Below, piece by piece: positions 9,066 through 18,300 of a stretch of 64,000 nt of DNA; position 1 is the first letter of the stretch, and each line of letters opens with the position of its first letter. The notes under the pieces were generated by a model. The model saw only the letters and a list, made by a program, of their open reading frames with translations. It was not told where the DNA came from and did not search any database. This stretch comes from Candidatus Endonucleibacter bathymodioli. Lineage in GTDB: Bacteria; Pseudomonadota; Gammaproteobacteria; Pseudomonadales; Endozoicomonadaceae. The position numbers were made by a program, and so were the translations under genes. Location: positions 99,606-163,605 of the forward strand of contig JASXSV010000008.1 in assembly GCA_030674915.1 (NCBI GenBank). Direction: 5' to 3'.

Positions 9066-10395
9066 AAGGGAGCAGAAGTTGAGCTCAATGACATCTGACG
9101 CAAACAGCAGGCGCGGCTCATCAAAGCCTAAGTGGGGACTGCTTCCTGCAAATGTTATCGAATCGCTAAAAGCTAAGCATTGGCAAAATCGGACGAAGCT
9201 TAAGGGTCTACTCAATGGGGGTACAAAATTGCCATTGGAAGTGCCTTTGAAGCCGCCAACGGGAAAGGATGCTCTACAAAACATTGATCATTTCCAAAAG
9301 TTTGTACATTCCTGGAAGGACTTTTCGAAAGACAGTTGTGTGTCTGAAGGTAAAGGGGCCACGGTGAGATGGGAGGTGCGAAACTTTAGGTCGCTTTCTG
9401 AACAAGACATACCCACGCACCTTATCATACCTGATATCTATTCTCTTGCGATCCTGCTTGGAAGCAACGAGGAGCGTCAGCTAAGAGAGTGGCAGAAGAA
9501 GATTAAGGACATCGTCGACTCACTTTCTTCGGAACTCAATCAACGTATTGATGCCTCGAATCAACACGCTGATACCTCTATTAGAGCAACTCGTGATCGG
9601 GAGTTATTCCTAGCGTTAATTACGCACTTAGAAACTGTGGATAATTTTAATGACTATGATCTAGAGCTGTTAGGTAAGTTAATTCCTCAGTTACAGCAAG
9701 GAATGGGAGAAGGGTGTTATCTAAGGGCTCTACCTGTCACGTTTGTTGATACAAAGTTTATCGAGAAGAATCTACGAATTATAGAGTCTATTGTAGCTGC
9801 ACTTATCGACAGCGTGGCCAAAGAAGTTGGCTTGATGAGCTGGCTTGATTGTAGAGAAAAGCCGAAGGACTGGTTGCTAGTTAAGCCACTATGTGAGGAA
9901 GCAAGGAAGTCACTGGGTGGCGTACCTCTGCTGCGCTTATCCTCTGACACTTTGCGCACATATGAATTGCCAGCGAGTAACATCCTGGTGATAGAGAACG
10001 AACAATCCTGCCTAGCACTGAACAATGTTCCAAATACGATAGCAGTTTCGGGCGGAGGGAAAAATGTAGCTTGGATGAGGGCTGCATGGCTGGCAGGAAA
10101 GAATGTTGGTTATTGGGGCGACATTGATTCCGAGGGCTTTGGCATACTTAGTGATGCCAGAAGTAAGATAAGTAGTATTACTCCGCTGATGATGGATGAA
10201 CTGACAGTTGAGGCTTTCGGGGAACGTATGGTTCCAGAGCCGGACTCAGTATCGAAAGACCCCATTGCCTTGACCGATAAAGAGCTGGTTTTGTTTAAAA
10301 GTTTACGCGCTGATCGTTATGTTGATAGGAGGTTGGAGCAGGAGCGACTCCCAATGGAGTATGTCGTACAAAACATTGAAGAGTGGTTAGCGTAG
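9058..10395 (+). CDS. jetD: Wadjet nuclease JetD (DUF3322/DUF2220, Toprim fold)
   Basis: The product is 445 residues. The start ATG overlaps the jetC stop by 8 bases, which points to translational coupling. The N-terminal ~190 residues match the DUF3322-type arm region. The C-terminal half is a DUF2220 Toprim domain with the metal-binding residues visible: Glu313 in VIENEQS, and Asp355/Asp357 in WGDIDSEG. JetD is the topoisomerase VI-related nuclease that cleaves plasmid DNA bent by the JetABC complex. All key residues are kept, so the system is likely active. The operon ends here; no clear terminator follows. Confidence 0.9.
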   Translation: MNEREQKLSSMTSDANSRRGSSKPKWGLLPANVIESLKAKHWQNRTKLKGLLNGGTKLPLEVPLKPPTGKDALQNIDHFQKFVHSWKDFSKDSCVSEGKGATVRWEVRNFRSLSEQDIPTHLIIPDIYSLAILLGSNEERQLREWQKKIKDIVDSLSSELNQRIDASNQHADTSIRATRDRELFLALITHLETVDNFNDYDLELLGKLIPQLQQGMGEGCYLRALPVTFVDTKFIEKNLRIIESIVAALIDSVAKEVGLMSWLDCREKPKDWLLVKPLCEEARKSLGGVPLLRLSSDTLRTYELPASNILVIENEQSCLALNNVPNTIAVSGGGKNVAWMRAAWLAGKNVGYWGDIDSEGFGILSDARSKISSITPLMMDELTVEAFGERMVPEPDSVSKDPIALTDKELVLFKSLRADRYVDRRLEQERLPMEYVVQNIEEWLA

Positions 10396-10971
10396 TTACC
10401 TTTCGCCCATTCGATTCACCTACATTCCATATCGTATAAGGCATGCTCTGCTGTAGGATCTTATAATAAGTACCATGGCTGTAAGAAATAAATCTGCAAC
10501 ATACTTTCCATTGGCATTGGTGGGTGACCTTGCCTTTCTTGGGATAGTCAGGATCTATAATATTGAGCAGTCGTACTCATAATACGGTTTTTCCATCTCA
10601 TTTAGAAATCGCCTTCGTGCGCAGTTGTAAACTGTTTTTATGAGTATCGTCAGTTCTATAGGTGTTAAGATGGAAGCGTTTTATCTCTATGGATATGGTT
10701 ATGTCGGAGCGGTCAATCCTATGTGCAAAAAATACAGATCACAGTTATAATGAATATGGTATCGTTGAATAATAGTTAACTGCTTGTAAGATTTAACTAT
10801 GTGGCAACCGTGAAAACTAGGTCCTGCGCATAGCCTGGCTCTAACATCTAGTCTAAGTCTGTCGCTTATTGTGGAAGCCTAGATTTCTATTGACATCTTC
10901 TATTTTGTTTTGCATAGTAGCGCACACTTATACCATAATTTTTTTAATGGCAAATTATGCTGTAACATACA
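10396..10971. other. Intergenic stretch after jetD with a fragment of a dispersed IS30-associated repeat
   Basis: No gene is visible. At about 10730-10885 lies a diverged copy of the ~140-bp sequence found upstream of the IS30-like remnants at 23240-23400, 32910-33060 and (reverse) 45885-45990, recognisable by GCTTATTGTGGAAGCCTAGA. This suggests that an IS30-like element once ended here. Confidence 0.4.
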
Positions 10972-12402
10972 ATGGTGTTTTTTAATATGATAAATTATAG
11001 AATAAATACGAACAAATCATCTAAATACTATTTTTTGTATTTAGTATTAGTAGTAAATGCTTTGACTTTTCTGAACTCGCAAGCCGTCTATGCAGTACGA
11101 AAGTGTGTGATTTGCGGAGTAGGAGAATATAAGGGCATCGATTATAATGATTGTTGTGATTTTGATAATAATTTTATTTTCCCAGATAAAAAGGAGCTCC
11201 TGTCAGCAGAATATCATCAAGGGTCCGTGCTAGATAAATGCAATGAAACCAGCATAAAAGAAGACGGCAGAGAATATTTTGTAAAGTGTACTCATTGCGC
11301 AGATCTACGCTATATGGATAGTCTTAGTCGTAGATTGAATTCTTTAACTATTGGCAAGTCAACTCCCTTAACTACTGCTATATGTTACTGTGTCAGTCAG
11401 GTTAGTAGTTGTGGACTTTTGGGTGCAGGAGTGACTTTATGTTCTTTGAAAGCTTCTTTGACTTGTTGCCTTGGGGGCAGTTGCTCTATGGTCGGATGTG
11501 TCTTTTGCACTATTATTTCTCTCGCTACTGGATGTGCACTTTATTGTCATGGTCCTAATCATGAAGAAAACAGTAATATAGATCGTGTGAATAAGAAAAT
11601 ACAGGACAATATAGTAAAAATAAACCAACCTCCAAGAGGTGTAGATCAAGAGGTGGAGGTAAGAAATGAGTATTTTAATACTATTTTCACTGATCAAATT
11701 ACATCCTGTTATGACAATATTACTGACAAAGCACTTAGTAAGCTACTTGATAAAGAAATAGTAATGATATTAATGCTATATGAAAAATGGTTGTTACAAA
11801 AAACACAGAAAACGGATATGAGTATATGCGACAAAGACATTCGAGAAAATATATGGAAGAGTATAGGGTTAAAAAAAGCGGATAGCTTCTCTGAAATAAT
11901 AGAAAGAGCCAATGATTCTAGTACCTCTTTTATTTATTCTCATATAATAAGAACTGGAAATAACAAAAGCACCAATAAAAATAAAGATAGTAATCTATTT
12001 TGCGTTTCAGTAGACCAGTTTTCGGAATTTTCTAAAAATTCGATCCCTGGAAATGCAGCTAGATCTTTTGATATTATTATGAATAACGGGCTTGTATATT
12101 CATGTACACAAAACAAATTCTCAGCCTTACGTGACTGTCTGCGACTTTCTTTAGATATAGGGTCATTTATTATTAGTCTTACATTTGATAATAACTCGTC
12201 AATACAGATATTGTTTTATAAAAGTAATGATGTTTGGGAGGTGCACTACCCACAATTATTTGGAGGTATGCATCAGATTATAGACTTTGATGGTGTTGAG
12301 AATATAATATCATTTTTATCTAACCACAATGAACATCTAGTGTATAAGAAGGCGGTGTTAATTATACCAGAAATATTTCAATTGTATCTTATAGGAGGAT
12401 AA
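10972..12402 (+). CDS. Cysteine-rich exported protein of unknown function, possible effector
   Basis: The product is 476 residues. The N-terminus has a hydrophobic run (about 20-40) ending in an AVYA-type cleavage site, so it is probably exported. Residues 43-110 are cysteine-rich: CVIC, then CC, then a single C, then CTHC, a spacing that could bind zinc. Residues about 135-200 are hydrophobic with many cysteines and could be one or two membrane segments. The C-terminal ~240 residues are soluble and I recognise no family. The gene is AT-rich like the other effector candidates and stands alone between decayed elements. Function is unknown; a membrane-associated effector or envelope protein is only a guess. 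Confidence 0.6.
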   Translation: MVFFNMINYRINTNKSSKYYFLYLVLVVNALTFLNSQAVYAVRKCVICGVGEYKGIDYNDCCDFDNNFIFPDKKELLSAEYHQGSVLDKCNETSIKEDGREYFVKCTHCADLRYMDSLSRRLNSLTIGKSTPLTTAICYCVSQVSSCGLLGAGVTLCSLKASLTCCLGGSCSMVGCVFCTIISLATGCALYCHGPNHEENSNIDRVNKKIQDNIVKINQPPRGVDQEVEVRNEYFNTIFTDQITSCYDNITDKALSKLLDKEIVMILMLYEKWLLQKTQKTDMSICDKDIRENIWKSIGLKKADSFSEIIERANDSSTSFIYSHIIRTGNNKSTNKNKDSNLFCVSVDQFSEFSKNSIPGNAARSFDIIMNNGLVYSCTQNKFSALRDCLRLSLDIGSFIISLTFDNNSSIQILFYKSNDVWEVHYPQLFGGMHQIIDFDGVENIISFLSNHNEHLVYKKAVLIIPEIFQLYLIGG

Positions 12403-12592
12403 TATTGATTTATGATTAGATACATGAAAGTCCTATATTTCAACAATAATAGCGAAGCGATGACCAGCTGTTTTTATTCCGCTTAAACGACTTGACTGGA
12501 TTTCAGTGAATACAATTTATGGTCATGACCATCAGGCTCATGACTTGCACCATGTTTCTCTCAAAGCCACATCCAGAACAGTTTACGTTAAG

Positions 12593-12905
12593 GGATATCT
12601 GAACAAGTCTAATAAATGTGAGATAATACAGCCACACAAACAAATAGTATTGTCGTATGAAACAAATAAGGCTTAGTAAAAAATGCAGTTCAAGTATTAA
12701 CCCTGCTTGGACTGGCCAATCTTTACATGCTACGAGGGAGTTTTGGTGGTTAATCCGCCCAAACTCGCCAATAGCTAGGGAAAACGAAAAAAATAGGGTG
12801 AATTTACCTAAAAATACGCCCATAAGATAAATATATGCACCATAAATTTAAATTTGGATTTTTAAGTGTTGGTAAAAAACAAACGTGCTTGTTCAGAGAT
12901 TCCAT
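12593..12905. mobile_element. Short IS5-derived element, MITE-like, inserted in the peroxidase pseudogene
   Basis: The left end GGGATATCTGAACAAG and the reverse complement of the right end GGAATCTCTGAACAAG form imperfect terminal inverted repeats about 313 bp apart. The left arm carries the same ~60-bp IS5-type left-end sequence seen at 1690-1830 and 57131-57190. The inside holds the start of a transposase frame (MKQIRLS) that then decays. The right end falls exactly where the cytochrome c peroxidase reading frame stops making sense. It is most likely an internally deleted copy. Confidence 0.5.
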
Positions 12906-13441
12906 GGGTAATCTAGAATTTGGAGTTATTAATGTTTTTTCAAACTCAGAGATAGCCGTGGTGATTCCGTCTATGTCGACTTTATCTGAACCTAATGCAA
13001 GCTTGAATTCTTTTTTATAAGCAGGTATTGACGTAATAACCTCTACCACTAATTTATGATTTGATGCCATTTCTTTTGGATTTTCAATTGGCCCTCCAGC
13101 TTGTGCTTTTAAGTCTTTGGCTCTCTGCCATCCCAAAACTGAGATATATTGAAAATCGAATTCAAAACTGTAGGTGAATTAATAGGGCCTTGTTGCCAAT
13201 TGTGTCCTATTGATGTTTTTAAATTATCAGTCCCTCCCATACTTAAATTATGACAAGAGTTACAAGATATAAACCCTGATTTTGATAACCTAGGATCGAA
13301 AAAAAGTTTCTTTCCTAGCTCTACCTGTAATGCATCAACCTTTATTTTGTCTGGGATTGGCTGTATTGGCTCGTTAGCTAGAATATTTTCTGATACAAGT
13401 ATAGTTGCTAATACTAAGATATTCATTATACGTAGTTGCAT
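12890..13441 (-). pseudogene. Di-haem cytochrome c peroxidase, frameshifted and truncated
   Basis: The first piece (13441-13109) has a signal peptide and the first haem site CNSCH in a peroxidase context: GKKLFFDPRLS, then SPTVLNSIFNISQFWDGR. The frame then shifts at about 13130. The second piece (to about 12905) continues with AGGPIENPKEM, ITSIPAYKKEF and ITTAISEFEKTL, all typical of CcpA/MauG-family peroxidases. The protein is then cut off by the inserted IS-derived element, so the second haem site is missing. The enzyme would reduce periplasmic hydrogen peroxide. The copy cannot be functional. Confidence 0.82.
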
Positions 13442-13579
13442 TATTATATCTCCACCTCAAGTTGTATTATTAAAAAATAGCTCAATGATCTTCATGAGCC
13501 TACCCCTCGTGTCAGCATAGTTGTCCGCTCATTTTGATGAGCAATTTTACCTAATCAGGGGCCGGAAGAAGCAAATGAA

Positions 13580-14539
13580 GTGGCGAGATATAGCAAAGCA
13601 TTCAAAGAGAGTAGCGCTCAAAAAATGATGCCCCCTAATGCACAAAGTATTGCGCAGATTAGCCGTGATACCGGCGTCTCTGCGCAAACCTTGTACCATT
13701 GGAAAAATCAGTACAAGCGTGAAGGTAAAGTAGTGCCAGCAGATCCATCAAATCCAGAAAATTGGTCGGCTCAAGATAAGTTAGAGGTTGTCATAGAAAG
13801 TGCCAGCCTGAATGAGCAAGCGCTGTCTGAATATTGTCGATTAAAAGGACTTTATGTTGAACAAATTGAACGTTGGAAGGCGTTAGCCCTTGTTGGCTAC
13901 GAAACGCCTGGTCGACTGACAACGAATGAGCGCCAAGAATTAAAACAAGCCAAGCGACAGAAACGCCAGATAGAGAAAGAGTTAAGACGTAAAGAGAAGG
14001 CCTTGGCAGAGACTGCAGCCTTATTGGTGTTATCAAAAAAGTGCAATGCCATCTGGGGGGACGAAGAGGAAGATTAGTCTCTTCTCTTGCATTCGGACAA
14101 CGGCAGCCCAATGAAAGGGGCAACGATGCTGGCAACGTTACAGAAATTAGGTGTAGTGCCGTCGTTTAGTCGCCCTTCGGAGAGTAACGATAACCCCTAT
14201 TCTGAGAGATTTTTCAAAACGCTAAAGTACACGCCAACTTATCCAAATAGACCCTTTGAAAACCTGTTGTCAGCAAGACAATGGGTGGATAAATTTACAC
14301 ATTGGTATAACAGCAAGCATCGACACAGTGCGATTCGATATGTAACGCCAAATCAGCGTCATGAGCGCCAAGAGCATGCGATTCTAAAGCAACGAAAAGA
14401 AGTCTACAAAGTAGCAAAACGGACAAATCCAGCACGTTGGTCAGGCGAAATTAGGAGCTGGAGTAGGGTCGAGGAAGTCTGGCTAAATCCACCGAAAGAG
14501 ATTAGAGCGGAAGAGCAAAAACAAGCTTTAGCTGCGTAA
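13580..14539 (+). pseudogene. IS3-family transposase, orfA joined to the 3' part of orfB by a deletion
   Basis: The 165-residue orfA (GTG start) has a helix-turn-helix (IAQISRDTGVSAQTLYHWKNQYK) and a leucine-zipper-like basic region at its end. After an in-frame TAG the same frame resumes as the last ~150 residues of orfB. These include HSDNGSPMKG (second catalytic Asp), the SNDNPYSERFFKTLK segment (catalytic Glu) and the W-Y-N-S-K-H-R-H-S-A-I-R block. The first catalytic Asp and about 200 residues of orfB are gone. IS3-type ends probably lie near 13520 and 14570. Confidence 0.85.
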
Positions 14540-15384
14540 CAAAAACGGTCATCTTTGTTGACAAACACCGCTACCGTACCAAGGATGCAGGGCAGGTGGC
14601 GTGGCACCACCTTTCATTTTACTGTAATTATCACAGTGCAGTAGTAATGGCGTGTTGGTTGCGTTATGCGTTATGGTTTTGACTTGATTGTGCATAAGTC
14701 TGCCACCGCGCAGAGTCCTTAAGTACACGCTACCGCCCATCGCCCAACGGGAAGAAGACAAGTTACATTATACGACAATAGGCTATTACTTATCCGAAGT
14801 AAAAACAAGTCCAATGCAAAAAAATAAATTTGCAATAGGTTTTTGCCTTCCCTAGTGTTATTTGACAGTGTTTATAAGCAATAGGTGTGTTAGCCACACA
14901 TAAAAACAGGGCTGGAACATGTATTTAACTAAACTTTCAGTAGATGAAGCGCCATATGATGAGATGGATCTTGGTTGTTTTGCGAGTTTGTTCACGGACA
15001 GGAAGTATAGGCTCAAATTGATAATAGTTGGTATTACTGGGATGCATCTGTCGCATTTCTTGACTTATCAGGGAGGATATAGATCATGAGTATGATTCTT
15101 AGGTGAGTATTATTAGATTTTTCTCGCAAAAAACAGCTGGATGATATACAATAATGTCACTTTTTCCATTAGACTACCGTTATTTAATATCGGTATTCGT
15201 ATGTGATAACAATCATAGTTACGCGAACGACCATCAAATAATAGTAAGGTCAGACATGAACGTAGGGTACAGAAAGGCTAGAAGTGTGTTTAGTTAGTTT
15301 ATAGGAAGTGGCCTAATCAAGTTTCATAATCTGTATAGTAATGGCTTTGGTTAGCGGCTACATATTTTTTGTATTAAATAGAGG
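14540..15384. other. Intergenic stretch after the IS3 remnant, no supported gene
   Basis: The first ~80 bases are probably the right end of the IS3 element. A 57-codon open frame from 14919 starts with ATG but has no recognised family and no good ribosome binding site, so I do not call it. The remainder is AT-rich and probably contains the promoter of the large downstream gene. Confidence 0.4.
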
Positions 15385-18300
15385 TTGTTGATAGTGGTGA
15401 TCTATCTTTTGAATATTTATAATTATTTAGCAAATTGGAAAAATGAATTGTGTCATGTATATAAGCATACTTATAATTTTCTCTATGGTATGTTTTTTAT
15501 GTTGACATTGGTTTTTTGTAATCAGGCTTTTTCTGTAATTGGAGTTGGGTTTGATCATGGAGGTGATAAAACTGTATGGGATACGCATTACCTAAAAGAA
15601 CTTTTTTTCGATAGTATGATGAATTCTTATTCTGGCTGGCTATGCAATAATAGTGTTAAAGGTGGAATCATTGGGTCTGCTGGTATAAGGATTATGAGTG
15701 GTGATAGTTCTTTAATAGATATTAATGATATGGATATAGTTGTATGCGGTAAGGATAAAGCTGAAGATCTTCTGAAATATCTAAATAGCGAAATACAAAA
15801 ATCTATATGCGTTATTACTGATAAGAATTTGGTTTATTTGGCTAATACTGTACCTCATGCTGTATGGGGGGCACAAGGTATGTCAGATGAAATGCTAGGA
15901 AGATGGCAAATAACTATGTTTGACATTAGTTCTAATGAGCCCTTAGCTGCAGTAGGTATTGTAGTAAAAGATTTTGATGGAGATGATGTTATGTTTTCTG
16001 CATGGGATTATGATTTCCAAACTGATTTTAATTTTGTCAGTAAAAAAAAGGTATCAATTCCTGTTCTAACCCAGTTGGGTTATGCGTTGCTGGACGACAA
16101 CTCTCTGAAGAAGGATATCGAATATTTCAAAAAAACTAAAGATAATAAGGGGAAAAAATTAGGAGATACTATGGATGAAGTTGTCTACTTGTGTCAAAAT
16201 ATGCATAAAATAAGAAATAGATTTTCTTTTTATGAACAAACAAAAAAAGAAAAAAGTTATGATAAAAAACTTATGGAAAAAATATACGAAGTTCATAGTT
16301 CTTATGATATTTTGCTAAATGAGGTAAACAAGATAAATGAAAAAACGCAGATAGTTAACACGATACATGCAAAGGCTTTCGACTTTGATTATGCATTAGG
16401 TGAAAGTTTGGGGGATAAATCATTACTAACGCATGTTGAATGGCAGAAGGTCTTAGGGAAAGATTTTTCTGTATGTAACGTTGAGTCAAGGGATGACTGT
16501 TTTTGTTGCGTAGTTTCTAATGCGATCAACGGAAATCGCATAGTTAGGGAGAGGTTTTTAAGTGCAGCCAATAGATTGCGGTGTGAGGTGGTAGATGCTG
16601 AAACCGAGTATGTGACGTCAGAGTTAGTCAGGAGCGTTATAAACAATTGGGTTAAGGAGATGATATGCGTTCTTTTGAATGAAAAATATGATAAAAATGA
16701 GATGTCTAGGTTTTTAGATTTACCTTATGGTGCAATTGATCATCTGATGTCTAGTGAGTACGATAAGTCATCTAACCATGCTAAAGATGTTATAAGCTTT
16801 TGTGGTGACTCAGTTTCTCTTTTGCCTTTGGCATTATCAATAGGAATACCATTTGTCGTTTTTAATTCTAAAAATCATGCAAGTAAGGTGGCTGTAAGTT
16901 CATTTAATCCGGAAGATGCTTGGAATGAATGGAGAGATATAATAGAGGTTCTTGTAGAGAATGAAAGTTTGATGACACTAGAAAACACCATGGTTAAAGA
17001 CGTGATATTTATTGCCCACTCGGGGAAAAATAATTATTATTCGTGTATAAAAAAAAATGATATAGAAAAAAGGATAGAACCACTGCTAATCGCAGAGGAA
17101 ATATTGCTGGATAAAAATATTCTGCAATCTGGATCTTGTCAAGACGAGTTATATGAAGAGCTGGATGTTAGTAGTAATGTTATGCCGACTATGTGTGATT
17201 CATTTCCTTGGAATGAAAAAGCTGCTAAAGCAAAAAATACTGCTGTATATGTGGAGTTGGTCAAGAAATGTATAGGTATATGCTTTTGTGAAAATTCTGA
17301 AGTAGTTGGTAGTACCCTGGAGTCAAAAGAAATAAGTACGGAGAAAGACATAAATAGTCAGCCGATATCTATAGTAAATAAAGAAGATAGTGGATCATTA
17401 GGGGTAAATATAGATAAAATATTCAGGGATACATTGTTAGATACCGCAGAAGTAGTAGATGGTATGGAATTACTAGTAGAAATGACGGAGGCTATTTCGT
17501 TGGGTGTGGAGAAGGTGGAAGATATTTGTGAGATGAAAACTCACCTAAGAGGGAAGGAGCAAGAATGCAAACAGAAAATAAAATATTCTGGCAATATAGA
17601 TGAAATCAATAAAGTGATGACAGTTGTCTTTGATGAGGTTAGCGAACAATGTCAACAAGATAAATATATGGTGGATAATAGGGTAGTTGTTAACTTGAGT
17701 AAATGTTCTAGTGTTATAAAACAATTAAGTAATGCTGATGATCTTGGTTGTCCTTTGGCGCCACTTATTTTAGGTGTGTATCGTATGATTTATCCTGATG
17801 GTAAATATCTTGTTCTTAATGATATAGTAGGTGTTATCAGGTGCTTTATAAAAGCAGCAGAAAGGGGAAATGTACAGGCTCCAGCTTGCCTTTATTGGCT
17901 GGCTAAAATCACAGGTAGTCCAGAAGCATTTAGTTTAAGTATTTCTCTTTTCGAAAGATTTAATCAGAGTTTTTCAGATGACATGTTGGTGTTGAATTTT
18001 GTGCTTACTGGAAATGATCATTTAGTTAAAGAATGTAATAATCTTTGGTTGCCTCTTTTTCTTGGAAGGTGGCGTTATCAAAGAATTGGTTTGGACGCGT
18101 TTCAATTATTATGTGAAACATATTATAGTCACCCTGAATTAGGAGAAGATTCATCTGGCTGTCAAATGTCCCAAAATCTCAGTGATGCTGATGTTATTTC
18201 TTATGCATCACATCTGGCCTTTTTTTATTTACATAGTGGACATAAGGAAAGTGCGATGCAAGAGTTTAGCAAAGCAGCGTTTGCATATGTATGGTTGATG

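Noticed and set aside
3265..10395. MukBEF chromosome condensin instead of Wadjet
   Set aside because: The fourth gene is a Toprim-containing JetD nuclease and the order JetABCD with a WYL regulator is specific to Wadjet.
12503..12823. 106-residue minus-strand open frame with hydrophobic segments
   Set aside because: It is the reverse reading of an IS5-type end sequence that recurs at 1690 and 57131.
14919..15089. 57-codon frame after the IS3 remnant
   Set aside because: No homology recognised and no clear ribosome binding site; too short to support.
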